Assembly (NCBI GenBank): GCA_910592205.1
Contig: CAJVPJ010000359.1
Location: 1-27,262, forward strand
Length of the DNA: 27,262 bases
From: Paraglomus occultum
Taxonomy: Eukaryota; Glomeromycota; Glomeromycetes; Paraglomerales; Paraglomeraceae
Reading direction: 5' to 3'
In this document: positions 1 to 7,573 of the stretch, in pieces
How positions within the stretch are numbered: the stretch's first letter is position 1
Layout: every line of letters begins with the position of its first letter
Notes under the pieces: model-generated
The model's input: only the letters and a program-made list of their open reading frames with translations
Told to the model about the DNA's origin: nothing
Databases searched by the model: none
Position numbers and translations under genes: made by a program

Positions 1-772
1 GCTGTACGTCTATTTCAGGGATTTTTGTTTTCTGTAAGTCTGTATTTTGTTCTGAGGATTCTTCAGGTAAATTAGGAGTGTTAGAAATAGATTGCGATTC
101 TAAAATTTGTTTGACGCGTAATTTATGAGATTTTGGCGAGCTATCCGAATATGAGTTTTGGGCTTGAGAAGCGGAAGCTTCATTATTCTGTAATAACTTT
201 TTTTCCCGATTCCTTTCTCTTATTTCGTTACGAATCTGTTCATTACGTTTTTCATTCAGAAAATTATCAATCCTTTTATCTTCCGATGATTTAGACTTTA
301 CACATATAGGTAATATAGTCAAAGATGAATTGGAGACTCGAGACTGATATCCATCAGAATTTAAAACATTATTGGATACATAAGATGGCGGAGCATCATT
401 ATTTTGCAAAATTGCCTGTTCAGAGGTGTCATCAGTGATATCAGATACCGGGGTATCACCACATTGTAGGACTATCTGTTTGACAGTATCATTAGATTTT
501 AGTGGAGAGTGCGAAACATCTTCCGTAGGCTCGAAGAGCCATTGCTCTGCAATAGAAACACATTTTTCTTCTTTTCCTTGTTCTAATTTAGCAAGCCTAG
601 TCTCAAGCTCTATATTTTTTTGCTCTAATTCCTCGACTCTAACATTGCGCTTTTCATTCTCCTCGATAATCTGCTTCAGCTTCACATTCTCCTTTCTAAG
701 CTCGGCAATCTCAGCTATAAGTTTGGAATTCTGTTCTTCCAATGTATCGACTTTGGATTGCGTGTTTGCCAT
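1..772 (-). CDS. Coiled-coil protein, 3' end beyond window edge
   Basis: Read on the minus strand from the ATG at 772, the frame stays open for 257 codons to the window edge, so this is a partial gene without a visible stop. The start is MANTQSKVDTLEEQNSK. Residues 1 to about 75 form a heptad-rich coiled coil (repeated L/E/K/N with LEEQNSKLIAEIAELRKEN-like spacing). The rest is low-complexity, Ser/Asn/Glu-rich and probably disordered, with a charged patch at about residues 190-215 (KRNEQIRNEIRERNREKK). No catalytic domain is visible in the part seen. A dual-hairpin micro-element lies in frame at 528-553 and encodes IAEQWLFEP. An inverted repeat sits 56 bp upstream of the ATG. The start is chosen because it is the first ATG and the coiled coil begins at once. 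Families with this kind of N-terminus are, as far as I recall, abundant in Rhizophagus; the function is unknown. Confidence 0.75.
   Translation of the reverse strand, partial: MANTQSKVDTLEEQNSKLIAEIAELRKENVKLKQIIEENEKRNVRVEELEQKNIELETRLAKLEQGKEEKCVSIAEQWLFEPTEDVSHSPLKSNDTVKQIVLQCGDTPVSDITDDTSEQAILQNNDAPPSYVSNNVLNSDGYQSRVSNSSLTILPICVKSKSSEDKRIDNFLNEKRNEQIRNEIRERNREKKLLQNNEASASQAQNSYSDSSPKSHKLRVKQILESQSISNTPNLPEESSEQNTDLQKTKIPEIDVQ
528..553. repeat. Dual-hairpin micro-element, copy A (in coding sequence)
   Basis: Two adjacent 13-nt hairpins: GGCTCGAAGAGCC (stem GGCTC, loop GAA) at 528-540, then ATTGCTCTGCAAT (stem ATTGC, loop TCT) at 541-553. With flanking gta and aga the 32-nt block recurs at 7413-7444 with two mismatches. 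Here it lies in frame in the minus-strand coiled-coil gene. Confidence 0.7.
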
Positions 773-827
773 TTTTTATACAAAATGCAGATATGTTCAA
801 AAGTTTGAATAAATAGAAATAATGAGT

Positions 828-855
828 GCGTGACCAAAAGTTAAAAAAGTCACGC
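828..855. promoter_or_regulatory. Inverted repeat upstream of the coiled-coil gene
   Basis: GCGTGAC at 828-834 and GTCACGC at 849-855 form a perfect 7-bp inverted repeat around a 14-nt A/T-rich centre. It starts 56 bp upstream of the minus-strand ATG at 772. It could be a dimeric regulator site or an RNA hairpin in the leader. Only the symmetry is seen; a regulatory role is inference. Confidence 0.3.
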
Positions 856-992
856 CGTTTGCTGTTGCCAAGAAAAAATAATAATTACATGGGAGTGATG
901 TCATGTGTTTTAAATCCGCGAATCAGAAATCAGCATATTTAACCAGTGATCATATGATATATTACATTTTAAAACTGATATAACTCCTGCGA

Positions 993-1599
993 TTATATCC
1001 CATCGGGTAGTGGATCTCCAGCCTTTAAACCACGTCGGGCACGTATAGATGCCCATAATATTTTTTAAGAAATCGATTAATAGAATTGGATAACGGGTAG
1101 AGCAATTTATCGACGCACTTTTGATGATCGGAATTGAGGGCTACTTGCAGTATTAGAACTAGTATAGGGAAATGGATTGTTCAAGGTAAACGCACCAAAA
1201 TGCTCACTAAAATTTTTCCAGAAACTTTCGCTTCTATGTGATGGGCGCTCTAATGTATGAAAATAGTAATAATTTACCACGTCCGTTGCTTTTTCCACGA
1301 CATCAAAATTATCTACAAATCCTAGGTGAAGCAAGGTTTGGCCATTAACATCGACGACATATCCCGGACCGTCCTAAAGCATAATTAGATTTTTTATCCA
1401 TGTAACAGCGATACGTATTCGCAATTTTATTTTTTGTATCTGCCTTATTACTGGCAAGTTTTCCGTTTCGTAATAATAAAGCAATGACACGTTAGTCGTG
1501 TCTTATCTCCTGATCGTTCATGTAACTTCTCACATAAATATAAAGCCACCGATCACCCAAAAACAGATGCGATAAAAATTTTTCATTCTTCACTTGCAT
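993..1599 (-). CDS. Tentative small three-exon protein, unrecognised
   Basis: The proposed exons on the minus strand are 1599-1534 (ATG, MQVKNEKFLSHLFLGDRW...), 1373-1119 and 1022-993 (ending AGDPLPDGI, TAA). All junctions are GT-AG (gtgaga...ttag; gtgcgt...aaag) and all are phase 0, giving 116 residues. The first junction yields a smooth sequence around LYIYDGPGYVVDVNGQTLL, and the DVNGQTLLHLGF stretch faintly resembles an ankyrin helix. The frame of exon 1 stays open upstream as far as about 1699, across the start of the SAM-NYN gene on the other strand, so an earlier start or an upstream exon is possible. The last acceptor lacks a pyrimidine tract. No domain is recognised. The reading is supported by phase and composition only. 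Confidence 0.35.
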
Positions 1600-1689
1600 C
1601 GCAATACGATAGATTCCGCATACTAAGTCGCCTTTTAGATTCCGTAGTTCTTTGATTATAAATCTAGGCACAGTAATAGATTTTAAGAG

Positions 1690-2895
1690 ATGTCCTCAGA
1701 ATCATTCTCACCCTCAAGAGTTTCCTCTGACGAAGAGCCCGTTTACGAGATGGCAAATGTAGTTAAAAAATATGGAACCGAGGAGCTAATCGAATATTTG
1801 CGAAGTAAGGATTTAAAACTCACAGAGTCACATTTTGAAATATTGCGTAAAGAGAAAATTACCGGTCCAGCCTTCCTTGAACAAACCAAAGAGGATTTTC
1901 GCAGTATTGGCTTGACATTAGGCCCAGCAACAGTACTCGCAAATGTCATCACGGATCTCAAAACATGTAAGTGTACTCGAGATTTTGTTTGCATCTCAAT
2001 TATATAAGCCGTTACTAAACTCTTCTCCATATAGCAAACACTCCAAAATCAAACACTGGACTTGTATATGTTTTTGTGGACAACTCTAACTTGTTTATTG
2101 AAGGAAAATATACTGTTGGCCGTATTGAACAAGCAGGCAACTTTGATTACCAAAGAAATTCCTACCAACTCAACCAGCTCTATATCGATCATGGACGTCT
2201 TCTATCAACAGTACTGAAAGGACGAAGAATAGGTAGTAATTCGGTGATTGTTGGCTCCCGTCCACCTCCAAACGATTCACTATGGGATCGGATTCGAAAT
2301 CAAGGTTATGGTGTGATCGTTTATGATCGTATTGCAAATAAAGAAAAGAAAGCCGATATGGAACTTGGACTTTGTATAGCGGATGCCGTTTATTCGAAGG
2401 ATCCTGGTTTAGTTCTTATAGTTGCCGGTGATGGTGATTATTCTCCTGCGATAAATCGGGCCCTACATCATAGTTGGAAGGTTGAAGTGTGGTTTTGGTC
2501 ATCAGGTATGAAGTATTTTTTATTTGTTATGTTAGTACTCTAAGTAAATGTCTATTTATATAGGGATATCCGGTGACCTCATGAGAAATTCCATCTTTTT
2601 CTTGGATAATTTTTACCGGCATTTTACATATGCGTACGGACAAGATCCTGCAGGAAGAAATTATATCCTTGAAATAACTGATGGTGAAACGCTTGCAAAA
2701 TGGAATGACGATGAAGTAATGGAATGTTTTGATTCATTAGAATTCTTTGGATGGTGGTTCAGGAAAGAAGGACCGACTATATACTTGTACTTCGATAACA
2801 AAACAAATTCGAGAAAGGCAAAGAGTTGGGTGGAATCAAATCATCCAGATGTAAAGGTTTGGGAAATAGAGAAAAGAAAAAGTTGGTCAGAATAA
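1690..2895 (+). CDS. SAM domain-NYN (PIN-like) nuclease fusion protein
   Basis: There are three exons: 1690-1966, 2035-2505 and 2564-2895. The introns are 68 and 58 nt with gtaagt/atag and gtatga/atag boundaries and a ttactaaac branch-like site. Joined, they give 359 residues in one frame. Residues about 28-92 form a SAM domain (EELIEYLRSKDLKL... GLTLGPATVLANVITDLK), usually a protein- or RNA-binding oligomerisation module. Residues about 100-260 form an NYN domain of the PIN-like fold: VYVFVDNSNLF (Asp108), KKADMEL (Asp200) and VAGDGDY (Asp225, Asp227) provide the acidic metal-binding residues of this family. The C-terminal 100 residues are charged and have no clear domain. NYN proteins are generally thought to act as RNases or in RNA processing, so a SAM-targeted ribonuclease is the likely role; the target is unknown. 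The start is the first ATG of the open frame. Confidence 0.9.
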
Positions 2896-3250
2896 TATTT
2901 ATAGGTTTAATCCAAATTAAAATTCTACCCTTAATGTTAAAATTTTTTTAAATGCTCTTCGAAAGAAAACAGAAAAAGCCAGAAAAGTTTATGATCTTTT
3001 TTTTTCGTATTGGTGGAGATAAAGTTCAAAGGATGACATACATCCAACGAATAAAAATGTTTACCGCACCATCCATTTCAAATTTAAGTTTAGAAAATAT
3101 CAAATATGTAGCATTACAGGTTAGGAAAAATACTAGGCAAACTTAGGCCTTTAAGCCGGTAAAATGTTGTGTCACGTGATGGTGATGTAACTCGACCGTG
3201 ACTGGTCTCGAAGTTTGGCAGTTTTTTGATAATTAAATAAATCAAATAAT
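2896..3250. other. Spacer with a possible short coding remnant
   Basis: This spacer follows the SAM-NYN stop. An ATG-started frame at 2952-3146 gives 64 residues, ending in a coding-like stretch (SISNLSLENIKYVALQVRKN), but it has no domain, no splice context and a T-rich centre, so it may be a remnant. A TCACGTGA palindrome (E-box form) lies at 3172-3179. Nothing else is supported. Confidence 0.3.
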
Positions 3251-3404
3251 CGGGAATTTAGCTGCCAAGTCACACAGCTTGCCAGGTTGTACAGCCCATA
3301 ATATTTCCATTTATAAAGGAGAGGCCAGCTGAGCATCCAATGAAAAAATAGTATTTGAACTCGTACAACGTGGCAGGTTGTGCGACCTGGCAGGTAAATT
3401 CCTG
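3251..3404. mobile_element. 154-bp foldback MITE-like element
   Basis: The 42-nt arms are 3251-3292 (starting CGGGAATTTAGCTGCCAAGT) and 3363-3404. The reverse complement of the second arm starts CAGGAATTTACCTGCCAGGT and, like the first, ends GTTGTAC. Only a handful of mismatches separate the arms. They flank a 70-nt AT-rich centre with no ORF. The inverted match continues weakly outward for five bases (ATAAT). I cannot find a convincing direct target-site duplication. The form is that of a non-autonomous DNA transposon; the parent family is unknown. Confidence 0.75.
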
Positions 3405-3982
3405 ATTATAATAATCAATAAAGTCTACCCATATTTGGGCTTTGTATTTTTATTGCCTAGTGTGTAACATAGAACATACATATTTATCGCCGAAAAATTA
3501 AACCATATGCTTGTAGAGGTGAAACCTCATTGTCCGCAATAATACACCCGAAATAAATCAAACATCCCGAAATAGATTATGCAACGATTATCCCAAATAA
3601 CGATCTACACACCCGAAATAGATTTCAAGTGTCAAAAATAGATCCACAATACACGAGCGATTATACATAAATATCGTCACAAATAGATTCCCCGCCTTCT
3701 CGTGATTCTCACTCGAAGCCAGATATAAAGAGCGGATAGCAGAAATATATAATTTTTTTTCGAATATATGAGAAAAAAAGGGGGGCGAATCTTTAGATTC
3801 ATATGCATCTCTCCCATTCTCATCGTATACATCACTCGCAATTATACACAACTCATCTAATAACCCATGGGCGCTCTCCGAGCATCTGCACTAAAATTGA
3901 ATCGTATATTCATATACTATAAAGAACCAAATCAAATAGGTCTAAATCCTTAAATTCGATATAAATCACGTAATCATTAAAT
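3405..3982. repeat. Spacer with degenerate CCCGAAATAGAT-type repeats
   Basis: Between about 3545 and 3690 the motif cccgaaatagat recurs at least six times in diverged form (for example acacccgaaataaatc, catcccgaaatagatt, acacccgaaatagatt, gtcacaaatagattcc) at irregular spacing. A T-tract/A-tract hairpin (TTTTTTTTC ... GAGAAAAAAAG) lies at 3753-3780, and the next gene starts at 3983. A minus-strand open frame here lacks an ATG start and is not called. Confidence 0.45.
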
Positions 3983-4749
3983 ATGTCGAGAGCAGAACAC
4001 GATATAAATGAAAGGATTGCAAAAACTGGTGGACATAATGTTCTTAATAGAATTATCGATGCTGAGAGGCCTTATGATTCTATTAGTATGATCTTTGATG
4101 GTGAAACACCGATTCAGTGGGCATGTCGTGTTAGGATGTCTCTTCGAGAGTTATTGGGTCCAGGAGGCCCACGTAGTACCTATCACCAGTATTGCCTTCA
4201 TGCCTCATACACCCAAGGTGCGAATTTTGATAAATATAATTATAGTAGAGGTAGACCATATGAAGATGGTACCGCAATATGTTTTCGATGTATGAAACTT
4301 ATGCATGTTAATGTTAATTTAGGTCCAAAAGCAGATCCATTCGATTTAATGAAAGAACATTATAATTATGAATGCTCGAAACCACAAACCGATTTTGGTC
4401 GTGCAAGGCTTATACAAAGAGCTTGGAAAAATTACAAGAATAGACCTGAATCATTAGCCACTCGAGCTTGGAATTCGTTAAGAAATGATAATACTTCTGA
4501 TGAGAAATTTTTAGGTATGACCCCTTACAAGTGAAAAATCCTGTATCTTTAAATCAATTAAAATTACGTTATACTGAAGAATTTGCTGAATATAGAAAAA
4601 AATATAACAGATTACCATTTCATATTGAATATGAGATTAAAACATTTAAAGAATATTATATTCCAGTTAATATTAATTGGATAGATTCTAAAAAGAGTCA
4701 ATTACGGATTAGATTCCGAAAGCGCCTTTTAGAAATAGGATCTCATTAA
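3983..4749 (+). pseudogene. Unknown Cys/His protein gene, interrupted by a frameshift
   Basis: The ATG at 3983 opens a frame of 183 residues that stops at 4532-4534 after LGMTPYK. A second frame continues at once (KNPVSLNQLKLRYTEEF...) to a TAA at 4749. At about 4515 the base string TTAGGTATGACC would read on smoothly if one base were present, which points to a one-base loss (mutation or sequence error) in one gene of about 255 codons. CFRCMK at about residues 100-105, with HVNVN, HYNYEC and surrounding Cys/His residues, looks like a small metal-binding site. RARLIQRAWKNYKNRP resembles an IQ-type helix. No known family is recognised. The tail overlaps the convergent minus-strand gene by about 40 bp. 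Function unknown. Confidence 0.6.
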
Positions 4750-5046
4750 ATGTAGATGCTACCGCATTAGAGTTATTAGTAGGTATTGGATCAGATATAC
4801 GAATGGATTTAGACTGAGATTTAGAACTTCTCTTTTTTATTTCTGTATTAAGAGGAGTAGTAGATTCTGGATATAAATTCTCTCTTCTGATTCGATTAAA
4901 ATTTTCAGATGGAGTCTGTAAAACAGGTCTGGTGAGGCTAGTGTAGATATCTCGGTGGAAATGACACTTAGTATTATTTGTTGTTGGCGCTCTCGATCTT
5001 CCCATATATCATCTACTCGATGTTCATTAATATGAAATTCTCTCAT
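4709..5046 (-). pseudogene. Short unknown gene, frameshifted
   Basis: The ATG at 5046 opens MREFHINEHRVDDIWEDRERQQQ in one frame. A second frame, open from 5005 to the stop at 4709, carries the coding-like C-terminal part (TPSENFNRIRRENLYPESTTPLN..., Ser/Asn/Lys-rich). Both frames are open between 5005 and 4837, and the change is best placed at about 4930-4975. This suggests one small gene of about 110 codons with a one-base lesion. The product would be hydrophilic and probably disordered, with no domain. It converges on and slightly overlaps the frameshifted gene to its left, so both may be decaying together or may share assembly errors. Confidence 0.4.
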
Positions 5047-5464
5047 AATTCTATACTTAGATACCTTACCTTTGAGCGATTTAAGTTAGATATGTAGATT
5101 TTCGGCGATAATATGATTTTAGAAATGGTGTATTCATGGTTTGATTTTTATCCAATATTTAAATGATATTTAATGTTTTAGAATAATAAAAAATGATATC
5201 TATTATTATAGTACAATAAAAAATAACATTTATCATTATAGATAAATATGAAATGTTAGTGTAAACAAGCCTCCAGCTAATAAAACTAATACAAAGTACT
5301 AGAAACCAAAATAAAATCAATGTATAACCTTATTCAATAATATCTAATATATTTTTTTAATATTCTAGGTTATCTAACATTAAATATCGTTATATAATAA
5401 TAGAAATTATTCACAAAATTAGTTTTGTTAACATCTATATATTATCTATTATTTAGCGTAGCAA
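5047..5464. other. AT-rich spacer
   Basis: This stretch is very AT-rich, with loosely repeated units such as aataaaaaatgatatctattattatag and caataaaaaataacatttatcattatag at 5182-5250. It has no ORF and no RNA gene that I can see. It presumably contains the promoters of the divergent genes at 5046 (-) and 5465 (+). Confidence 0.4.
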
Positions 5465-6778
5465 ATGCAAGGTGTTAATATGACAAATGTATATACATTA
5501 CAAAATATTAAAGGCCATCGACTTGGTAGTATACGCGAAGAAGAGCTAGAAAAAAAAATACACGATGCTATCAAATCCAAAGCTGAAATTAATAAGCTTA
5601 GTGAAAAATTACAGGATAAATACATAAAGCAAATGAAAGCGTTTGATCGGGAAAAAAAGGGGTGGAATCGGGATTCGTTACAAAATAATACCGAGATTCA
5701 AAAGTTACGCACCCACGCTTTGCAGGTTATTAATGAGTATAAGCAACTACAAAATAAAAATACCAACCTTATTTCTCATAACGCACAAAAGGATATTTTT
5801 ATTGCTAAATCCAAGGCTGAGAATATTACAAAATCCAAGAAAATTCGATCACTTGAGTCTATGATTAAAATATTGGAAGGTAAGTTATCTTCAGCCCAGA
5901 AAGATGTGGTTTCGATTCAAAATAACTCGTCGAAAAAAGAGTCTGAGATTTTATCTCTCAAATCCAAAATAGCAGAAGTGGAACGTGAGTTAGCTTCAAA
6001 AGTCAGTGAACTTGAGTGCCTGAAATCGGAGGCTATATCAAACCCTGTACTTGGTGGAAACGACGAAAAAAATACGCAGAGTGGGGAACAAAGTTCCATA
6101 ACCAAGTCTGACAATATATCTGCAGTTATTGAGGAATCAGAGATTCGAGGCTATGCCTCACCTAGTAAAGATCTGAGTCAATATTTTGTACGTAGAAAAA
6201 GTATGGGGCACAGAGTGCACTGCTCTGCAGATCAAGCTGGAAAAATTGATAGTAATATACCTACATATAATAGTGATGAGATTACCAAACTATCAAAAAA
6301 TGGTACTGAAATTAGTCCTAATATAAACGAGGAAACTAGCATTAGTGGGATTAGTGAGAATATTATATCCCGATCTCAGGAAATACCGAATATAACTCCT
6401 TACCTTGCACAGCCGGAAAATAATAGCGGAGCTAGTGCCAAAGCACATATGTCCTCATTCATTGAATCGAATTCTCAAATTCCGATAGGAGGAATAGGAG
6501 CGATCCCTGCTGTGGCAAGTACTTTGATGTCACCTCTATCATATATATTACTTGCTCTGTTAATTATTGCCGTTATATGGTTCGTGAGATGCACGTGGAA
6601 TATAGGTAGGCTCTTTGAGCCAGGATTCGAAGAAAAGACAGAGTCTCGAATTTTCAATTCCTCACCTAGGCATGCAAGTGCCATTGTTCCACAGGTCCGA
6701 AAGGGCAACCCTAAAGGGTCATATGGCCTGCTCCGTAATAAAAAAAGTGATCAGCTATGGGATATGTGGATCCGATAA
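5465..6778 (+). CDS. Coiled-coil protein with one C-terminal membrane segment
   Basis: A single exon of 437 residues from the ATG at 5465 (a second ATG at residue 6 is an alternative start). Residues about 20-185 form a long coiled coil (Lys/Glu/Leu/Asn heptads, e.g. LESMIKILEGKLSSAQKD and VERELASKVSELECLKSE). Residues about 190-350 are Ser/Asn-rich and probably disordered. One hydrophobic helix, about residues 359-376 (SYILLALLIIAVIWFVR), is followed by a 60-residue basic tail, which suggests a tail-anchored or single-pass protein. Two hairpin elements lie in frame: 6206-6231 (GHRVHCSAD) and 6609-6621 (RLFEPG). It shares the coiled-coil plus low-complexity plan, and the LFEP peptide, with the gene at 1-772. 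No enzyme motif is seen; function unknown. Confidence 0.8.
   Translation: MQGVNMTNVYTLQNIKGHRLGSIREEELEKKIHDAIKSKAEINKLSEKLQDKYIKQMKAFDREKKGWNRDSLQNNTEIQKLRTHALQVINEYKQLQNKNTNLISHNAQKDIFIAKSKAENITKSKKIRSLESMIKILEGKLSSAQKDVVSIQNNSSKKESEILSLKSKIAEVERELASKVSELECLKSEAISNPVLGGNDEKNTQSGEQSSITKSDNISAVIEESEIRGYASPSKDLSQYFVRRKSMGHRVHCSADQAGKIDSNIPTYNSDEITKLSKNGTEISPNINEETSISGISENIISRSQEIPNITPYLAQPENNSGASAKAHMSSFIESNSQIPIGGIGAIPAVASTLMSPLSYILLALLIIAVIWFVRCTWNIGRLFEPGFEEKTESRIFNSSPRHASAIVPQVRKGNPKGSYGLLRNKKSDQLWDMWIR
6206..6231. repeat. Dual-hairpin micro-element, copy C (in coding sequence)
   Basis: GCAC-AGA-GTGC (6208-6218) is followed after one A by CTGC-TCT-GCAG (6220-6230). It aligns with copy A (shared pattern ..GC.C..AG.GC.A.TGCTCTGCA) but has changed stem bases that keep the pairing. 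It is in frame in the 437-residue protein. Confidence 0.5.
6609..6621. repeat. 13-nt hairpin, copy D (in coding sequence)
   Basis: GGCTCTTTGAGCC has stem GGCTC/GAGCC and loop TTT, and is preceded by gta as in copies A and B. It encodes RLFEPG just after the membrane segment. There is no second hairpin next to it. Confidence 0.5.
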
Positions 6779-6953
6779 CAGGCTGTCTATTTGAACTTTG
6801 ATATTATTTATATGCGAAAAAATATTGGATAAGCTAATATAATCTTACCTTTTTGTAACTTCATCACTCGATTCCAGATATTTTAGTTAATATAACCTGG
6901 AGTATCACTTTTTTTCGAACTTGAGAGAAAAAAAGAAAAAAGAGCGCGAGAGT

Positions 6954-7037
6954 ATGAGCGAGGCCGATTTCTTAGAATTCAAGCGAAACTTTGAGGCTAA
7001 AATAAAGGTTCCTACTACTTCATACAAAAAGAGCTGA
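6954..7037 (+). CDS. Possible truncated first exon, 27 residues
   Basis: ATG at 6954 to TGA at 7035-7037: MSEADFLEFKRNFEAKIKVP and seven more residues. The composition is coding-like and a T-tract/A-tract hairpin (6908-6935) lies just upstream, but the frame is short, has no domain and no evident 5' splice site. It may be the remnant of a gene start or a chance frame. Confidence 0.2.
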   Translation: MSEADFLEFKRNFEAKIKVPTTSYKKS

Positions 7038-7131
7038 AAAGTAAATCTTTGGCTCTTATCGAATATATATAAACTAGCTAAATAGTAATTTCTGGAGCAG
7101 AGAGATTGTTATATTTGGCTAGCTATACATT

Positions 7132-7365
7132 TTAGGTAAGGGGGTTTTTGTCGCCTCTTACAATAAGCATAAGAAAAAAATTCAAATAACAAATTAATGC
7201 TTCGATAACTACATCATATAAAGGGGTTTTTGTGTCGCATAATTTTGAGCAAGAGTTTGTTTGTTGAAATTTCAGGTAAGTTTTAGATACTTTGCATCTA
7301 TATATCTGTATATACAGTACGTATTCGATAACCATTTTTGTGTCACATAATTTTTATCAGACTCA
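7132..7365. repeat. Spacer with diverged ggggtttttgtg repeats
   Basis: Similar blocks occur at about 7139 (gggggtttttgtcgcctc), 7219 (ggggtttttgtgtcgcataa) and 7333 (catttttgtgtcacataatt). They lead into the TACGTATCA array. No gene is seen. Confidence 0.35.
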
Positions 7366-7415
7366 AACTTTATATATCATCAAACGGATATCGGAAAAAG
7401 TGATACGCAAAAGTA

Positions 7416-7441
7416 GGCTCGAAGAGCCATTGCTTCGCAAT
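7416..7441. repeat. Dual-hairpin micro-element, copy B (spacer)
   Basis: GGCTCGAAGAGCC (7416-7428) is followed by ATTGCTTCGCAAT (7429-7441). It is identical to copy A except CT to TC in the second loop, including the flanking gta and aga. Here it lies in non-coding repeat DNA. Confidence 0.7.
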
Positions 7442-7480
7442 AGAGCTTTTATGTATCATTAGGTAGATATCAGCGGAGCC

Positions 7481-7573
7481 GGCATAAAGTGCTAAAAAGG
7501 TGATTTGCAAAGGTTACAAAAATTGAGCTTTACGTATCATTAGGTAGATATAGTGGAGCTGGCATGAAGTGCC
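7481..7573. repeat. 13-nt hairpins, copies E and F
   Basis: GGCATAAAGTGCT (7481-7493) and GGCATGAAGTGCC (7561-7573) occupy the same place in two adjacent array units, each after a ggagc(c/t) leader. The stems pair as GGCAT/GTGCY only if G-U pairs are allowed, that is, as RNA copied in the plus sense. Confidence 0.5.

Noticed and set aside
426-812. Plus-strand 128-codon Ser/Phe-rich frame
   Set aside because: It is the shadow of the minus-strand coiled-coil gene, which has the better composition and an ATG start.
3588-3851. Minus-strand 87-codon frame in the repeat-bearing spacer
   Set aside because: It starts with TTG, has no domain, and its last third is read from the degenerate CCCGAAATAGAT repeats; a remnant is possible but not supported.
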